Origin: Prototheca cutis
Taxonomy: Eukaryota; Chlorophyta; Trebouxiophyceae; Chlorellales; Chlorellaceae
Length of the DNA stretch: 64,000 bases
Direction of reading: 5' to 3'
NCBI GenBank assembly: GCA_002897115.2
Contig: BCIH01000001.1
Coordinates: 425,010 to 489,009 of the forward strand
The notes beneath the pieces are model-generated. The model was not told where the DNA came from, searched no databases, and saw only the letters and a list, made by a program, of their open reading frames with translations. Shown here one piece after another: positions 20,104 to 32,200 of this stretch. The first letter of the stretch is position 1; every line of letters begins with the position of its first letter. A program made the position numbers and the translations under genes.

Positions 20104-21990
20104 ATGGGCCGTCGGGGAGGCCGCAAGGGCGGCGGTGGACTTGAGGATCAGTATGGAGAGGCCATGGTCTCGCAGGTGACTCGAGTCTGCTGTCTCTGTA
20201 TATACAAACGCTGCCCTAGTGGTGGAACTTTCACGGGAGTTGAAATTTATTAATGGTTGTACACTTGCACCCGCATCTCCACAGGATCGACAGCAGCACT
20301 TTCACTCCAGCGGCCGTGGGGGTGGTGCTGGGGGAGGCCAGGCTGGTAGGCGCAGGGTGGGAGGCGCTGGGGGCTCAGGAATGGAGACCCTGGGGTCCCA
20401 ACATGAGGCAGTGTTGCAATGCAGCCTGAATGCCAGGTAACACCTTCATGCCGCATGCCATCCACAAGGCATGCAAGACACCCCCGCTGAGGTGTGACGC
20501 ATGTGGCCCACCACTCCCCCGCAGGCTCTAGGAGCAAGACGAACGTAGAGTTTGTGCGGCAGGTGCCCAAGTTCCTGCAGGCCCATGCCCACATGCTGGC
20601 CGGGGGAGCCGGGGGCGAAGGCCAGGACGCCCCAGGTTCTGCCCTGGATCTCAAGCGCCAGGACTCGGATGATGTCGAGGACCGGGTTGACGATACCGTC
20701 GAGGTGCCATTTTTTTTTGTTTTGTTTATTACTTGTGTGTGCTGGGGGGGTGGAGAGGGGTGGAGGCATGGGGGGAGGGGGGGGGGATGATGGAACCAGT
20801 CTCGAGTCTTGGAAGAGGGAACAGCACTGGTGATTGATAGTCGGTGCACAATTTTGACGGTCAAGGCAGTGTGAACCAATTCCATGTTGCGGAAAGCGAC
20901 CATTTCTCTCAAGCTCCATGCTACCCTGCTTGCAGCAGCAGGAGGAGCTTGCGCAGGCGGTGGCTGCTGACCCGAGCCTGGTGCTGAAGCATCCGGAGCT
21001 TGCTGACGTGGCGCTCAAGGTGGGGCATGGGACGTGTCCTCGCTGACCTGGCGTCTGTTTTGAGCCGACAGCTTGGATATGGGACGTGAAATAATGCCAC
21101 CAAAACTGCTGGTCAACCCATGCAGGTCAAGGCCAATGGGCTCAAGGAGCAGGGGAACAGAGCCTTTGCGGCAAAGGACTATGCCAAGGCCGCAGACTTG
21201 TTTCAGCAGTGCATAGACATCTGTCCTGAGTGCGCCGACAGGCTGGGAAGGGCTTCAGTGGTGGGGGGGTATGCAAGGCCGGGATTGTACTGTGGGGTGA
21301 GCACTCAGGGCTCCCTGGCTATGGCATGAATCCTCATCCCGCCAGGAACATCGGCTGACACACGTGCACTCTATTCCTAACCTCCCCCCCGGCTTCAATC
21401 TTTGTCCCCTCAGGGATGAGGTGTTTTGGAGCAACCTGTCAGGTGCACGGGCGGCGCAAAAACAGTGGGAGGCTGCTGCCACGGCCGCACATAAGGCCGT
21501 GGACCTGGCCCCAAAATGGGCAAAGGCCCGGGCACGTCTGGCTGCGGCCTATACCGGCCAGGGAGACCATATCAGGGTGAGTTTTGATAGGGTTCTGCTG
21601 CACCTTGGGGACCTGCCATGATGGCACTGGTGTTACTTACCCTGGTGAAGACCTGTTCCGTCGGGACATCGCATGCCAGAAAGAAAGAGATGGCGACCGG
21701 GCGACTGATCCCCAGTCGCCGACACACTCCGCGCAACATAGGCAGCCGAGGAGTATGAAAAAACGGTGAGGCTAGAACCCAGCAGCAATGCCTACTCCGA
21801 GGCGCTCACAAGGGCCAAGGTGGCGGCGGCCAAGCAGGCAGAGGAGGGCAAGCACAGGTTCAAGCGGAAAGCCGACGCGGGACCAGCGCCAACTGGGCCC
21901 GCTGCAGGCCACCTGGCCACATCGGCAGCAAAGAAAAAGGCTCCCACTGCACTTTCATTCTCATTTGATGACGATGAGTCAGAAATTTGA
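20104..21990 (+). CDS. TPR protein flanked by KIAA1143/DUF4604-like ends
   Basis: Seven exons join in correct phase: 20104-20175, 20285-20436, 20532-20703, 20936-21019, 21126-21229, 21414-21576 and 21742-21990. The start is MGRRGGRKGGGG. Exon 3 encodes SKTNVEFVRQVPKFLQ and an acidic stretch (DSDDVEDRVDDTV), similar to the N-terminus of KIAA1143/DUF4604 proteins. Exons 4-7 encode tetratricopeptide helices: KANGLKEQGNRAFAAKDYAK, FWSNLSGARAAQKQWEAAAT and AAEEYEKTVRLEPSSNAY. The tail (FKRKADAGP, then KKKAPTALSFSFDDDESE) resembles the lysine-rich LSFDxxE end of KIAA1143. The predicted length is about 331 residues. No signal peptide or membrane segment is seen. TPRs usually mediate protein-protein contacts. 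The TPR call is firm and the KIAA1143 relation is tentative. Confidence 0.78.
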
Positions 21991-22187
21991 CTGTTTCCGC
22001 CGTGCAGTTGTGTCAGGCAGGCGTCATACTGGGGTGCATACTGAGAGCTGGGGCACAGTCCGAGCAGCTGCCCGAAAATGGGTTCTGGGACCCATAGCGC
22101 AGCAGGTGGTCAAATTACGAACAACATGGGCAGCTCTCGGGGAACATGAAACATCATGCATCAATTGATAATGACTTGTAGTTGGGC

Positions 22188-24482
22188 ATGACGTCTTTGT
22201 GGGACCTGCCGCTGCCCTCGCAGCCCTCGGGCTGCTGCGTGCTGGTGGCCTTGGGACTGGTCTGTCTGTCGACGGTCATCCTGCGCGTGGCCCGGTCCTA
22301 CTTGGGGGCCCTGAGTCTCCCGGAACCACCTGTTGTATCGGGATGGCCCCTGATTGGGTGCACCTTCAAGCTGATGCGAGGAAGGGGCCGCTTCATTCGG
22401 GAGTGTTGCGCAAAGGTGTGACGTGTTCCGGAGTCCTTTCGTATGATGGGCTCGTCGACATGCAGGCCGAGATCGTGGCCTCCCTGCCGTGCCACCGAGT
22501 ACGGCATGCCCTCACAAGCCCAACCCCCTTGGTGCCCTGCAGTACGGGGACGTCTTCTCCCTGCAGCTCCTGGGCCAACGCATGGTGTTCCTGCAGAGCC
22601 CTGACGCCCTCGAGTACTTTTTCAATTCGCCAGAGTCCCTGGTGACATTCACGCCGGCCGTGGAGCAAGTGGGCAGGAGGGGATTTGGCAATTGTGGTGC
22701 TCTGGCGGGATGTGCACCCTGTAGCAGGCGGGGGCGGGGTTGATGCTGCGTTGCCCGCCCCGCACTGAGCATGGCCTTGCTCACAAAGCACACCACAGTT
22801 TACGGGCCGAGTGTTTGGTCTGCCCCAAAAGGACTTTCTGGTGAAGCATGGATTGATGCTGAGGTCTTTGCATGACCAACTGGTCCCTGGGACACTGGAC
22901 TTTGTTCTGCGACCGCTGCTGGCGTCGCTGGCGCTGCGATTGGACGCCTCGAAGCTGGGGCCAGAGGTGGGCGAGCGGTGGTTTTTGGAGCGGTTGGGTC
23001 GACGCCAGTCCTTTGGCACCGGTGCCAGAGCCGCTTCTAACGCTCTCCACCCCCCGACCTCCCGAAATCAAAGGGTGTGGACTTGTGGAGGTTTATTAAG
23101 GGCCTGACGTTCCGGAGCTCGGTGGATGCCCTGTTTGGGCCCCGGTTCCTCAAGGACCTGGATGCCGCGACGCTGCAGCACACGTTTTGGCAGTTTGAGC
23201 AGAGGTTTGAGATGGCTGCCTCCCCCCTGCCGCACGCCCTGCAGCCCACGTTCAAGCACTCTCGCGATGCACTGCTCACTGCGTTCCGGTGCGGGTTGGT
23301 TGGCAGGGTCATCGCCGGGGGTGCAGAGTCGAGCGCTTGCGTGTGTTCACCACGGTAGTGCGCGCGCACCAGACCCGTGACTTGAGGCTGAATGCGCCGG
23401 CACCACCAAGGCCAGCCACTCTGACAAAATCCAGCCGTGCCGGCGCAGGAGGGGACTGGATGCTGGCGTGTTTGAGGGTTCGTTGGTAGGAAACATGGTT
23501 GCCCAAGTTGGAATCGCCGATCGATGCGTCCCAAACATGCTCCTCGCCTTCCTCTGGGCCTCACAGGTATAGAGATTGTGGTGTGGGGGTTGGAATTTTT
23601 GGGGGGGAACCTGCACAACAAATGGCGAGGACGCCTCGCNTGATTGGGCACGGTTGGGACCCCATCGCTGTCAAACCCCCAGCGTCAACCCACACACACA
23701 CCACACACACATTGTTGTCGTTTAACCCTTAAAATGTTTCCTCATCGCCGCCCTCCTCCCTAAAACACACCCTCTAACCCTCCTCCCAGGCCAACGCCAT
23801 TCCTACGGCGTTTTGGGCGGTGGCTTTCCTGATGCTGCCTGAGAACGCCGACTACCGGCGGCGCGTGGCACAGGAGCTCACTGGCGCGCATGATCACTCT
23901 ATCAAAGAGCTGCCAAAGACGGGCTTGGAGTGCGACGAGCGACTGCTGCACCTCGCGACGGATCGAGGCAGCTTGCTGAGGAGGTGCTGCGCCGAAGCCA
24001 TCCGCCTGCGCTCGCCGTCGGTGACGGTGCGTGTGGCGGCGGCCGACGGTGTACTGCAGCTGGAGCGCGGCGCGGTGCTGCTGCGCCGGGGGTCAGTGCT
24101 GGCCATGTCGCCGTACGACCTGCATGCCGACCCGCGGCTGTTTGGCCTGTCATCCGAGCAGTTTGACCCGGATCGAACGGCCATGCGCCTGCACGGCCGG
24201 CCCTGCGAGCTGCACAGCCGCATCGTCGGCGTCGGTGGAGGCACGGGCGTGCCCTTTGGCGGCGGCAAGTTTCGATGCCCGGGCCGCTATTTCGCCGAAG
24301 CAGAGGTGGCGTTGGTGGTGGGCGTCCTCCTGCGCACCTACCCAACACTGCGCCTGGCGCCGACGGAAGGGTCCCAGTGGCAGGGCGGCATGGGAGACCC
24401 GCACGGCCTCCTGCCCGAACCCGACCTCACCAAGATGGTCGGCATGAAGGTGCCCAGCGCTCCATGCAGGGTGCTGCCATGA
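22188..24482 (+). CDS. Cytochrome P450, CYP7/CYP8/CYP39-like
   Basis: It is a haem mono-oxygenase or isomerase. Proposed exons are 22188-22415, 22543-22668, 22799-22966, 23074-23298, 23477-23566 and 23790-24482. The exon 4/5 junction is the least certain. The N-terminus has a membrane anchor (CCVLVALGLVCLSTVILRV), then a proline hinge and SGWPLIG. Later segments are YGDVFSLQLLGQRMVFLQSP, NMLLAFLWASQANAIPTAFW (I-helix), the ExxR motif EAIRLRSP and the haem loop FGGGKFRCPGRYFAEAEV with its cysteine. The I-helix has N-A-I-P-T where most P450s have AGxDTT, a feature of the CYP7/CYP8 type (sterol hydroxylases and prostacyclin synthase). The exact family and substrate are unknown. An N at 23640 lies in the last intron. 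Confidence 0.88.
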
Positions 24483-26113
24483 CCGAACGAGCGAGCAGAG
24501 CGAAGCAGAGCCTAGCAAAGCTGGGCGCGAAACACCCCTTGACCATGACAACCCCCACAGACTGGGGAGGAACCATAAAATTTGTACAACCCCATCCACT
24601 CGCACTGCTGCGATCTCCGACATCTCCTCCCACATACCTCGATTGCTGATGAATACCAAGCCTTCTCTGCCCACCGGGCATCATCCCGCAAGCAAGTTGC
24701 TCACCCACGTCTCAACCCTTTTGCGCGCGCACGATCCATGCTGTACTGTGCATCCTTGCCTCACAAAGAAACCTCGCCGTCCGTTATGGCATGACTCACT
24801 CAAGGGCATGCCGGGTCTACCCCTCTGGCAACGACCAGATTGTATTTTCCGTTGATCTCTCTGGCCCACAGATGGGCACTCATTTGGATCCCATGCCTAG
24901 AATTTTCCATAGCAGGAGTCCCTGTAACCAGTTGCCAGTCCAGTCTGGTGGTCCAACCCACCGCTGGGTTCAGACTAGTGTGGGAGGACGCATGGTCTGG
25001 GAAGCGCCAAGTTCTGGTAGGCGGCCCCGCGGGTGGGCAAGAAATGCAGTCAGACTTGGAATGCAATTCCCTGGGTAACCCTCGACACATTTTGCAGTGC
25101 AAAAGTCGCCACAGGCTCCGGCCAGAGGCCCAAACCTGCGGTGGTACAGTCAAGGCAAATTTATGTCGGGTTTCTGCCAGCTTTGGAGACAATGGCATCT
25201 GAACTCAACCAGATAGTTTGCTCTGGGTTGGCAGTTCAATTGTCAACAGAATTGTTTCTATTTCAGGTGCTCCCACAGCAATATCAGTTAAGGGTCGACG
25301 ATGCACAAGACTTGTCTGGATGTCAACCCCAAGAAGAGCGCGTTAAGGCAACAGTCCGGGCAGAAACCTCAGCGGTGCCATGTACTCTCTGCCGCCCCTG
25401 ACACTGGTATTCAACTCCCAGACTGAACTGTTTACAACCCCCTGATCAAATGCTCCCTGCTTGGGTTGTCCATACACCGATGTATTAATAATGCAGGGAC
25501 AAGACCGCGAGTTTCCCTGAGGGAGCCGAGATGGAGGGCGTACAATGGGCTCCGGACGGGGCATAGCAGGCTCCCGTCAGTCACCGTCCCGCAATCGTGC
25601 TAAAAGGGCCAGTCGGGGTTATGGGAAACCACTTCAATCGCAAGTAGAAGATGCTCTTTCTCATTTCAGATTTTCTACAGTCTTTTAATGTACATACTTC
25701 TGGGAGGAAAGGGTTTTTGAAAGGCCTATCCACGCTGTTCAAAGGTCCCGATCCGTCGTGCCGTGCTCCGGGGGTGCTCCGGGGGAAAACTGCGTGCAGG
25801 CATGGCCACCTGCTTCCAAGGGTTACCCGCCCATTGCGCCAGTGCTCTGGAGTAAAAATTGTGGTGCAGCAGGCGAGGCTGGTGGGCGTAGGAGGGCCCT
25901 AAAGACCATTTGTAAAAATAGTGCGCCACAGGGCCGTCCAGGCGAGTGCCGAGTCCCTCACTTTCGCTTGCCCGCCTAAAGCGCATCCCCCAACTGATCT
26001 GGGAAGGACAAGGCGTGGGGGCGTGAACACGCAACACACGGCTCATGAACTTTTCATCTTTTCTTCACATTTTTGTGTAATGTTCGTGGCGGGGTGAGGG
26101 ACCGGGGATCGTC
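24483..26113. other. Gene-poor, lower-GC region
   Basis: About 1.6 kb follows the P450 gene with no recognisable coding sequence. By eye the base composition from roughly 24,600 to 26,000 is less GC-rich than the flanking genes. Short frames on both strands show no domain and no supported splicing. It may contain eroded transposon or retroposed sequence, but no diagnostic motif was found. Confidence 0.45.
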
Positions 26114-27212
26114 ATGTCGTTGGCCAGGTGCGCGGAGCAACGACGTCGGTTTTGCATGGGCCACCTGCGGCTCCCTGAGGGGGGGTCCATGGCCCCCCCG
26201 CGCATGCCCATGTACTGATTTCTCGTGCAACGCAGGGATCGAAGGACGCCCCTCTTCGGCGGCGGGGGATCGAGCCAGGTACGCGCTGGTTTGGGGTTCG
26301 CCGGAGTTGACTCCAGTGGGTCCAGGGGTGGGTTCATGCTGGAGATGCGGTCGGCAGCGGGAGCCTGACGCGCTCTGCCTCGTCCCTACCTCCCCAAAAA
26401 GGCCATGGANCCAGAGTCGCTGGAAACGGAGAACGACAGGGACATTGCTGCCCTGGGCGACAGAGTTGGAATGCTTCGGAACGTGAGGGAGGCAGCGGCA
26501 GTGTTGACCCTGGGCATGCATGCTCCTTGCGTGTTCAAGCAGGAGGGAGGATGGGGATGAGGGGGATCCGGGTACGTGTGGGGACCTGCATGAGCGGCGG
26601 AGGCTGCCATGCTGCAGTCTGGCTGACGCCGGGGCCACACCAGTTGACAGTGATCGGCTGCATCTCCTCCGCCTTTGAGAGAGACACACCCTTTGANGCA
26701 CGTGGCGCAGATCACAAGTGGCATTCATGCAGAGGTGGAGCAGCACCATGCAATTCTCGACAAGATGGTATGCACCAGCAGTGCAGGCGGGGATTGCAGG
26801 ATTCTGGACCCTGGGGCGCTGCAGTGCCAGGAGCCAGCCGGGAGGGCAGCCGCACAACAGGAATTACAAGAAAGTGGCTGGATGCCTTGCGAGCATGACC
26901 TTGGTGATTCTGCATTCTCCCTTTNCTTTTTGCAGGCAACGAGCATGGGAGGCGTCCAGATTGGCCTTGCTGCATCGGCAACCAAGTTCAAGCAGGTGGG
27001 TTTGGTGTGGGGCGGGTTCGGTGGAGCGCGCGCTCGGCCTCGGAACCGGGGAAGCACGTCGTCAGTCTAGATTACCGTATAGGTCAGCGATGTGATGAGC
27101 CACGCTGTGCATGCATGTGCAGGTGATGAACGGTCCACAGGGCAGGAGCTACCTCTTGTATGGCGGCGGCGCAGCGCTGCTGCTCTTCATCCTTTACGTG
27201 TGGTACCGATGA
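26114..27212 (+). CDS. BET1/SFT1-type Qc-SNARE
   Basis: It is a tail-anchored SNARE for ER-Golgi or intra-Golgi fusion. Six small exons agree in phase: 26114-26127, 26236-26278, 26402-26482, 26711-26767, 26936-26995 and 27123-27212. They give a protein of about 114 residues, the size of BET1. The N-terminus MSLARDRRTPLFGGG resembles the BET1 start. The SNARE helix follows (NDRDIAALGDRVGMLRN, then TSGIHAEVEQHHAILDKM). KFKQVMNGPQGRS comes next, and the C-terminal anchor is LLYGGGAALLLFILYVWYR. The first exon is only 14 bases, so its choice is inferential. An N at 26410 falls in codon 3 of exon 3. Confidence 0.82.
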
Positions 27213-27723
27213 GGCCGGCGGTCGGGTGACCAGGGGGCCCAAGCGGCTCGTCGTCTCCACTCAGGACAAGAACGACCGCACCCAGCGTGGTTGTGTGACA
27301 TGCGATTTTACCCCCAGAATGCTCAGTCCTGGCCTGTCANACGTGCCAAGGCTGCCCTGTGACGGTGGAGCACACNCCTGTCTCATCGCGACAACCATGT
27401 CCGCGACGGTTCATGTGCCATGCAAGCATTGAAAGTGGTGGGCAAACCCCTCCTGCCTCCGTCGGGGCGTCCGCTCTGCGCCGCCGTTGGCGAGAAAAGC
27501 ATCCTGAGCCCACAGTCGTTGGAGGTGCCTGCCGGGATGGGAGCACAGAAGGTCGCCTGGGCAGTGGTACCCTGTTCCTTGAGGCATGGGCACATCATAC
27601 GGAGCCATCCCATCGACAAAACGAGAGACATCCTGGGGTACACAAGCTCGGTATGGTTGGGATCCGGCTGGCATGACAGTCTGGGCATGGCAGCGCAGCC
27701 ATGCACTCATTGCAGTGGGCAAC
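27213..27723. other. Convergent intergenic region
   Basis: It lies between the 3' ends of the SNARE gene (+) and the unrecognised gene (-). No gene was seen. Confidence 0.5.
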
Positions 27724-28492
27724 TCACAGCTCGGGATGCATGGACACGTCCCCCTGCCAGTCCATACTCCCCTTCACCCGTGGCACTGCAAAACTGCCAT
27801 CCGACCTGTGGCGCTGCACGACGTCTCCTCGGGGCGTCTTGTGCGCGGGACCGCTGGGTTTGATGGGAGGGGCTGGCGCTGGGGCGGGCTGGCGCTGCTC
27901 AACAACGGCCACCCTGCTGCTGGGCCCAGAATGGAACATGGACATGCTGACTCCCAGGCGGCGCAACCGGTCCATTTCTTCTTCGATTCTGCCCTCCAGG
28001 GCCCGAATTTGTGATTTGAGGCTGGAAGGGGTTGGAGCAGTGGCGCCTGCTGGGGTCCGCTGGGAGGCTTTTGCTTTCCGTGCCTGCCAGGCCCTCTCGG
28101 CCTCCGCGCAACTCGTCACAGGGTGCATCAACACGACGTGTCCCCGTAGCTGCATGAATGGAATGGGTTTGTAATGCTGAAAATGGCTGGATGCCAACCC
28201 ACAAAAGGGCATGGTCGGCACTGTACGATCCACAAACCTGGAGCCGGGTCGACTCGTTGCGGGCGTCGGTCAAGAAGGTGGTCAAGATCGTCGACGGCGA
28301 GATGTGCACGTGTTGCACGCCTACCGTATAGTGTATCGCAATGTCGAATTGCAATTGGAAGAGTCGCGCAGCACACGTGGTCCTATGCGCGACCCAAGGG
28401 GCGTTCCTGTGGGACCGGAGTTCCCGCACTGGCCCCACCGCGGCCACGGCTTCCCCGCAATTGCGCGGCCCTTGACCAAGACTAGTCTCCAC
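27724..28492 (-). CDS. Unrecognised protein with C-terminal coiled coil
   Basis: Two exons, 28492-28238 and 28176-27724, join in phase 0 with a donor GTTTGT and an acceptor TTTTCAG. The first encodes a beta-like segment QFDIAIHYTVGVQHVHISPS and a helix TILTTFLTDARNESTRL. The second encodes HYKPIPFMQLRGHVVLMHP, then a basic region and a predicted coiled coil (SLKSQIRALEGRIEEEMDRL). The end is proline/alanine-rich and disordered. I do not recognise the family. No signal peptide or membrane segment is visible. The product would be about 235 residues. It is divergent from the bZIP gene, 465 bases away. Confidence 0.45.
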
Positions 28493-28957
28493 AGGAGTGT
28501 GAAGGGATGCCTAGGAACACCACAAATGAATAAACACATGCGAGACGATCGAGATCGGCGCCGATCATCGAATTGCTTCAGGTCGAATCCCCCGCCCATG
28601 CTCGATGTTGGACGGCACCCTGCAGTCCCGTCGCCGCTCGCAGTTGATCGATCCAGGCAAGATTTCGAGATGTTCCGGGCCTGCCTGCTTCCCAGCGTCT
28701 CTCGCCCCGGTAGCGCTGCAACGAGCTTATAATGTGTTGGAGAACTTCACAGTGCTGTCTGTGACATGGTTCATGCGGCCATTGGAGCCGTCTCCACCGC
28801 ACACCCCTCAGTCTTTTGACCATAGGTTACGTGAATGCGCCGGCCTTGTTCCTTCCCGAGCCCACGTCGTAGGGCCCTTATAAAGTCCATCCGGAGTTTG
28901 GGGCCATTGACATCTACATATGCGCAGTCGTCGCTGGCCCTGGTGACTTGAATAACC
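28493..28957. promoter_or_regulatory. Divergent promoter region (unrecognised gene / bZIP)
   Basis: The 465 bases between two head-to-head start codons must contain both promoters. No specific element was identified. Confidence 0.45.
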
Positions 28958-29179
28958 ATGTCCGGTTTTCGAGTGGGCCAGCAGCAACGGACGCTAGGAT
29001 CCGCAGACTGGCAGGAGGCCCTGGGGCCTGTCCCCCCCGCAGGTAGCTACCCCGAAACGCTGCATGGATGCGTATGATGGCTGCATGGAGGCCCTGTGTT
29101 GGGTTGGTGCAGTCGAGTTCCTGGGCATGTCACGATTAGGGCTGGCCTGCGGGCTGTCCCTACCTCCACCCGGCCGCCA

Positions 29180-29215
<36 letters not shown>

Positions 29216-32200
29216 ACACACACAGGGCCCAGCGGTATTGACACAGTACCTAGCGGACCATGGAGGCACCCATCGGACAATTTCGTTGAAGAAATTCTAC
29301 GGGCAGGCCTGAGGTGCGTGCGTGGGCGTGTGAGAAGAAGGGAGGGGTGGAGGATACTTTGGAAGCGTTGACGAGAATGCTGACAACGCACATCCTTCCG
29401 TCCGCATCCCATGCAGCCCATCAGGGTCTCTGGCACAGGATGGTGGGAGCGGTAACCTGTTCAGCCTGCTGCAGGAGCCCAGCCTCTCCCTCGTGCTCGC
29501 AAACCACGTTCGGGAATGGGCCGCCGAAGCCGAGGCAGCACAGCAGCAGCAGCAACAACAGCAGCAAGATGAAGGAGAGGGCTATGCGCCAGGGAAAGCA
29601 GAGCATGGAGAGGCAATTGCCCCGCAGGAGAATGGGCAGGAAGGGCAGCAGGCAGGGTCGGATGACTGCAGGGTCCCGGAGCCCGTTGCTGCAGCCGACG
29701 ACCGACCTGGGGCCGCCCCGCGGCTTGACAGCTTGGGGGAGCTGCCAGGCCCTACCGAGGGTAGTCGGTCTCCGGTCCCCTCCCCTCGCCCCGCCTCCCA
29801 GATCGGGCAGCGACGACTGCGAACCCTGGAGGAAACCGCGGCGGCCATTGGCTTGCTCCCGGTGCTCCCTGCGCTGTCGCCCCGGGTGCCGCGTGGAGGA
29901 GGGCAGTGGCTCCGGCCCAACGCCCTGCCGGCGGGAGGTGCAGATGGGCATGGGGTGGCGGGGGTAAGTGCTGAAGGCCATGGAGGGGTGGGAGGGCAGC
30001 TGGGTGCCGAGGCTCAGGCCCAGCTGCACCGGGCACCGACACTGGTGAACGCGTTTGGGTCGCCGGCCTCTCCCCATGGCGGCAAGGCAACAGGGGAGGA
30101 AACCGTGGCCGGCGACCTGCCTGGCGAAGGGACGCGCTGGGCTGCCAGAGGACCCGGCGCGGGGGGCACGCCGCCGACGCCTGTTTCGGTGCTCGTGGGT
30201 CTGGACGGGACGGTCAAGGCAGCCGACGCGACGATGGGCGGGAATGGAAAGAGTGGAACGGCGGCGGTGGTGCCACCCACCCTTTCGCCTTGGCTGGAGG
30301 GGAGGGTTGCGGGCCCCACACCTCGGGCGCCGTCGATGATGCAGCTGGCTGATCTGCCACCCACTGCCCGCTGGACAGGCGGCACCGCGCCCGGGCAGGC
30401 GGCCGGCACGGAAGGCGAGGGTTTGATCCCGGTGCCCACCATCACCGTGCGGGCTCCGGACGGCAGGCGCCACACATTGCCCCTGCTGGCGGGACATGTC
30501 GTGGGACTCCTGCCGGCATCACGCTCGCCAGCTCCGGGAAGCCAAAGGCCAGAGGCTCTCCAGGCCCAGCGCTTGTCTCCACAGGTGCCCGGCCCAGGAA
30601 CAGCAGCAGCGACGCGGCCATCTCAGCGGCAGGGCGCAGACGGGGGTGGTGCATGGGAATTCGCAGGCGGGCAACAACTACGTGGGGTGCAACCTGCAGG
30701 AAGGCAGCCGGCAGTTCCTCCCAGAGAAATTCTTTGGTCTGCGGCGGCCGTACCATCCCAACAGCCTCCCCGGGCGCCACCCGCCGACCGCATTGCGGCA
30801 GCCGTTCCAGCAGGACTGGGCCCCTCATTTGTCGAGCCAAACGCTCATCGCCAGCAGCAGCAGCCCGGGAGCAGTGCTGGTGGCCCGCACAGCCTGCCCC
30901 TGCCACGCAGAGGTGGTGGTGGTGGCGGCAGTGTGGGAACGGAGGGCCCAGCAGCAGTGCGGCTGGGCGGTCCGCATGCGCAGTCCGAGCCGCAGCCCGG
31001 GCCGCATGGCGGCGGCGACGAGCCTGGCACGCCCCGGCGAACGCAAGCTCAGCGACGGCCGCTGCCCACAGGCACCAGCCCATCGTTGACGGAGCTTGTA
31101 CTGGCGCATGCCGATGCCTCGGGGTTGACGGTACGGTTACCCGGGCAGCGGGACGACGGCGGCTCAGTCGTCGGTTGGAGCGTGGCGGTCAGACCAGCTG
31201 TCATTGCGACTGCACCACCCGCAGTGACGGGCCTGCCATCCACCCAAGCCCCCCGTGCCCATCCGCCGTCGACGACGCAGGGGCCCCACAGCACGACGCT
31301 TGTGACGGCGGCTGCGACTGCGGGGACGTCTATGCAGACAGATGCTGCCCCCGAGTCGCACGGGAAGAAGCGGGCGCGATCGACGACGAGACCGGCAACC
31401 TCAGGCGCGGGCCCGTCAGCGCCGCAGAGCTCGTCACGCAGCGGGGGCGCTGCGCTTTCATCCGGAGCCGTGGCAGACACGGGTTCCAGCCCCGCCCGTT
31501 CTACAGCCAGCGCAGGCGGGCCGGGGATCAAGACCGAGGACCTGGTGCCCTGGGCGGGGCCGGGGGGTCTGCCAGACTACGGCGAGACCTGCACCGAACT
31601 GGCTCGTTCAATGAGCATTGGCGTTGGTCAACTCCAGGCGTGGATGGATAGTGTCGTGGGAGGGCCGGCTGCAGGCACTGCACGGCGCAGAGGAAGGCCA
31701 AAGACCACTGTTACGTGAGTTTTCTGGTATTTTGAGGGTTTTTTTTTGTATTTTGGGGGGATTTTTGTCTGTCTGTCAGTAGTGTGGGCGACAAGCAAAC
31801 TCTATCTCACCATTGCATGACCCACTGTGCACCTCAGAGACACTGCCGTGGGGGACCAGCTGGATGTGGTGGAGCCGACGACGCATGAGATCCTGGCGCA
31901 GCTGCTCATGGTTTGTTTCTTGCTTTGGGTCTTAGAAATTTTTTTTTGGAGTGGTTCTTGTCCACGCCCATGTTTTGCGAGGCCCTGAATTCTGCGCAGA
32001 ATCCTCTGCAAGGGGCCCAGCACTCCGGGCCCCCCTACCGACCCACCCTTGGCTCTCCCATGCAAGTAGACAAACAAGTTAACGAAACATCTGCAGGACC
32101 CTACAAACCGGCTGTTGCCAGCAATGGAGCTGCGAAAGCAGACGCGGAGGATCAAGAACAAAATCTCGGCAGCCATCTCGCGGTATCGCAAGATGAAGAG

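Noticed and set aside
28570..28600. T-arm-like sequence suggesting a tRNA
   Set aside because: The seven-base loop does not fit the TTCRANY pattern and no D-arm or anticodon arm pairs upstream.
29421..30497. 358-codon minus frame opposite the bZIP gene
   Set aside because: It is the antisense shadow of low-complexity Q/G/P-rich coding sequence.
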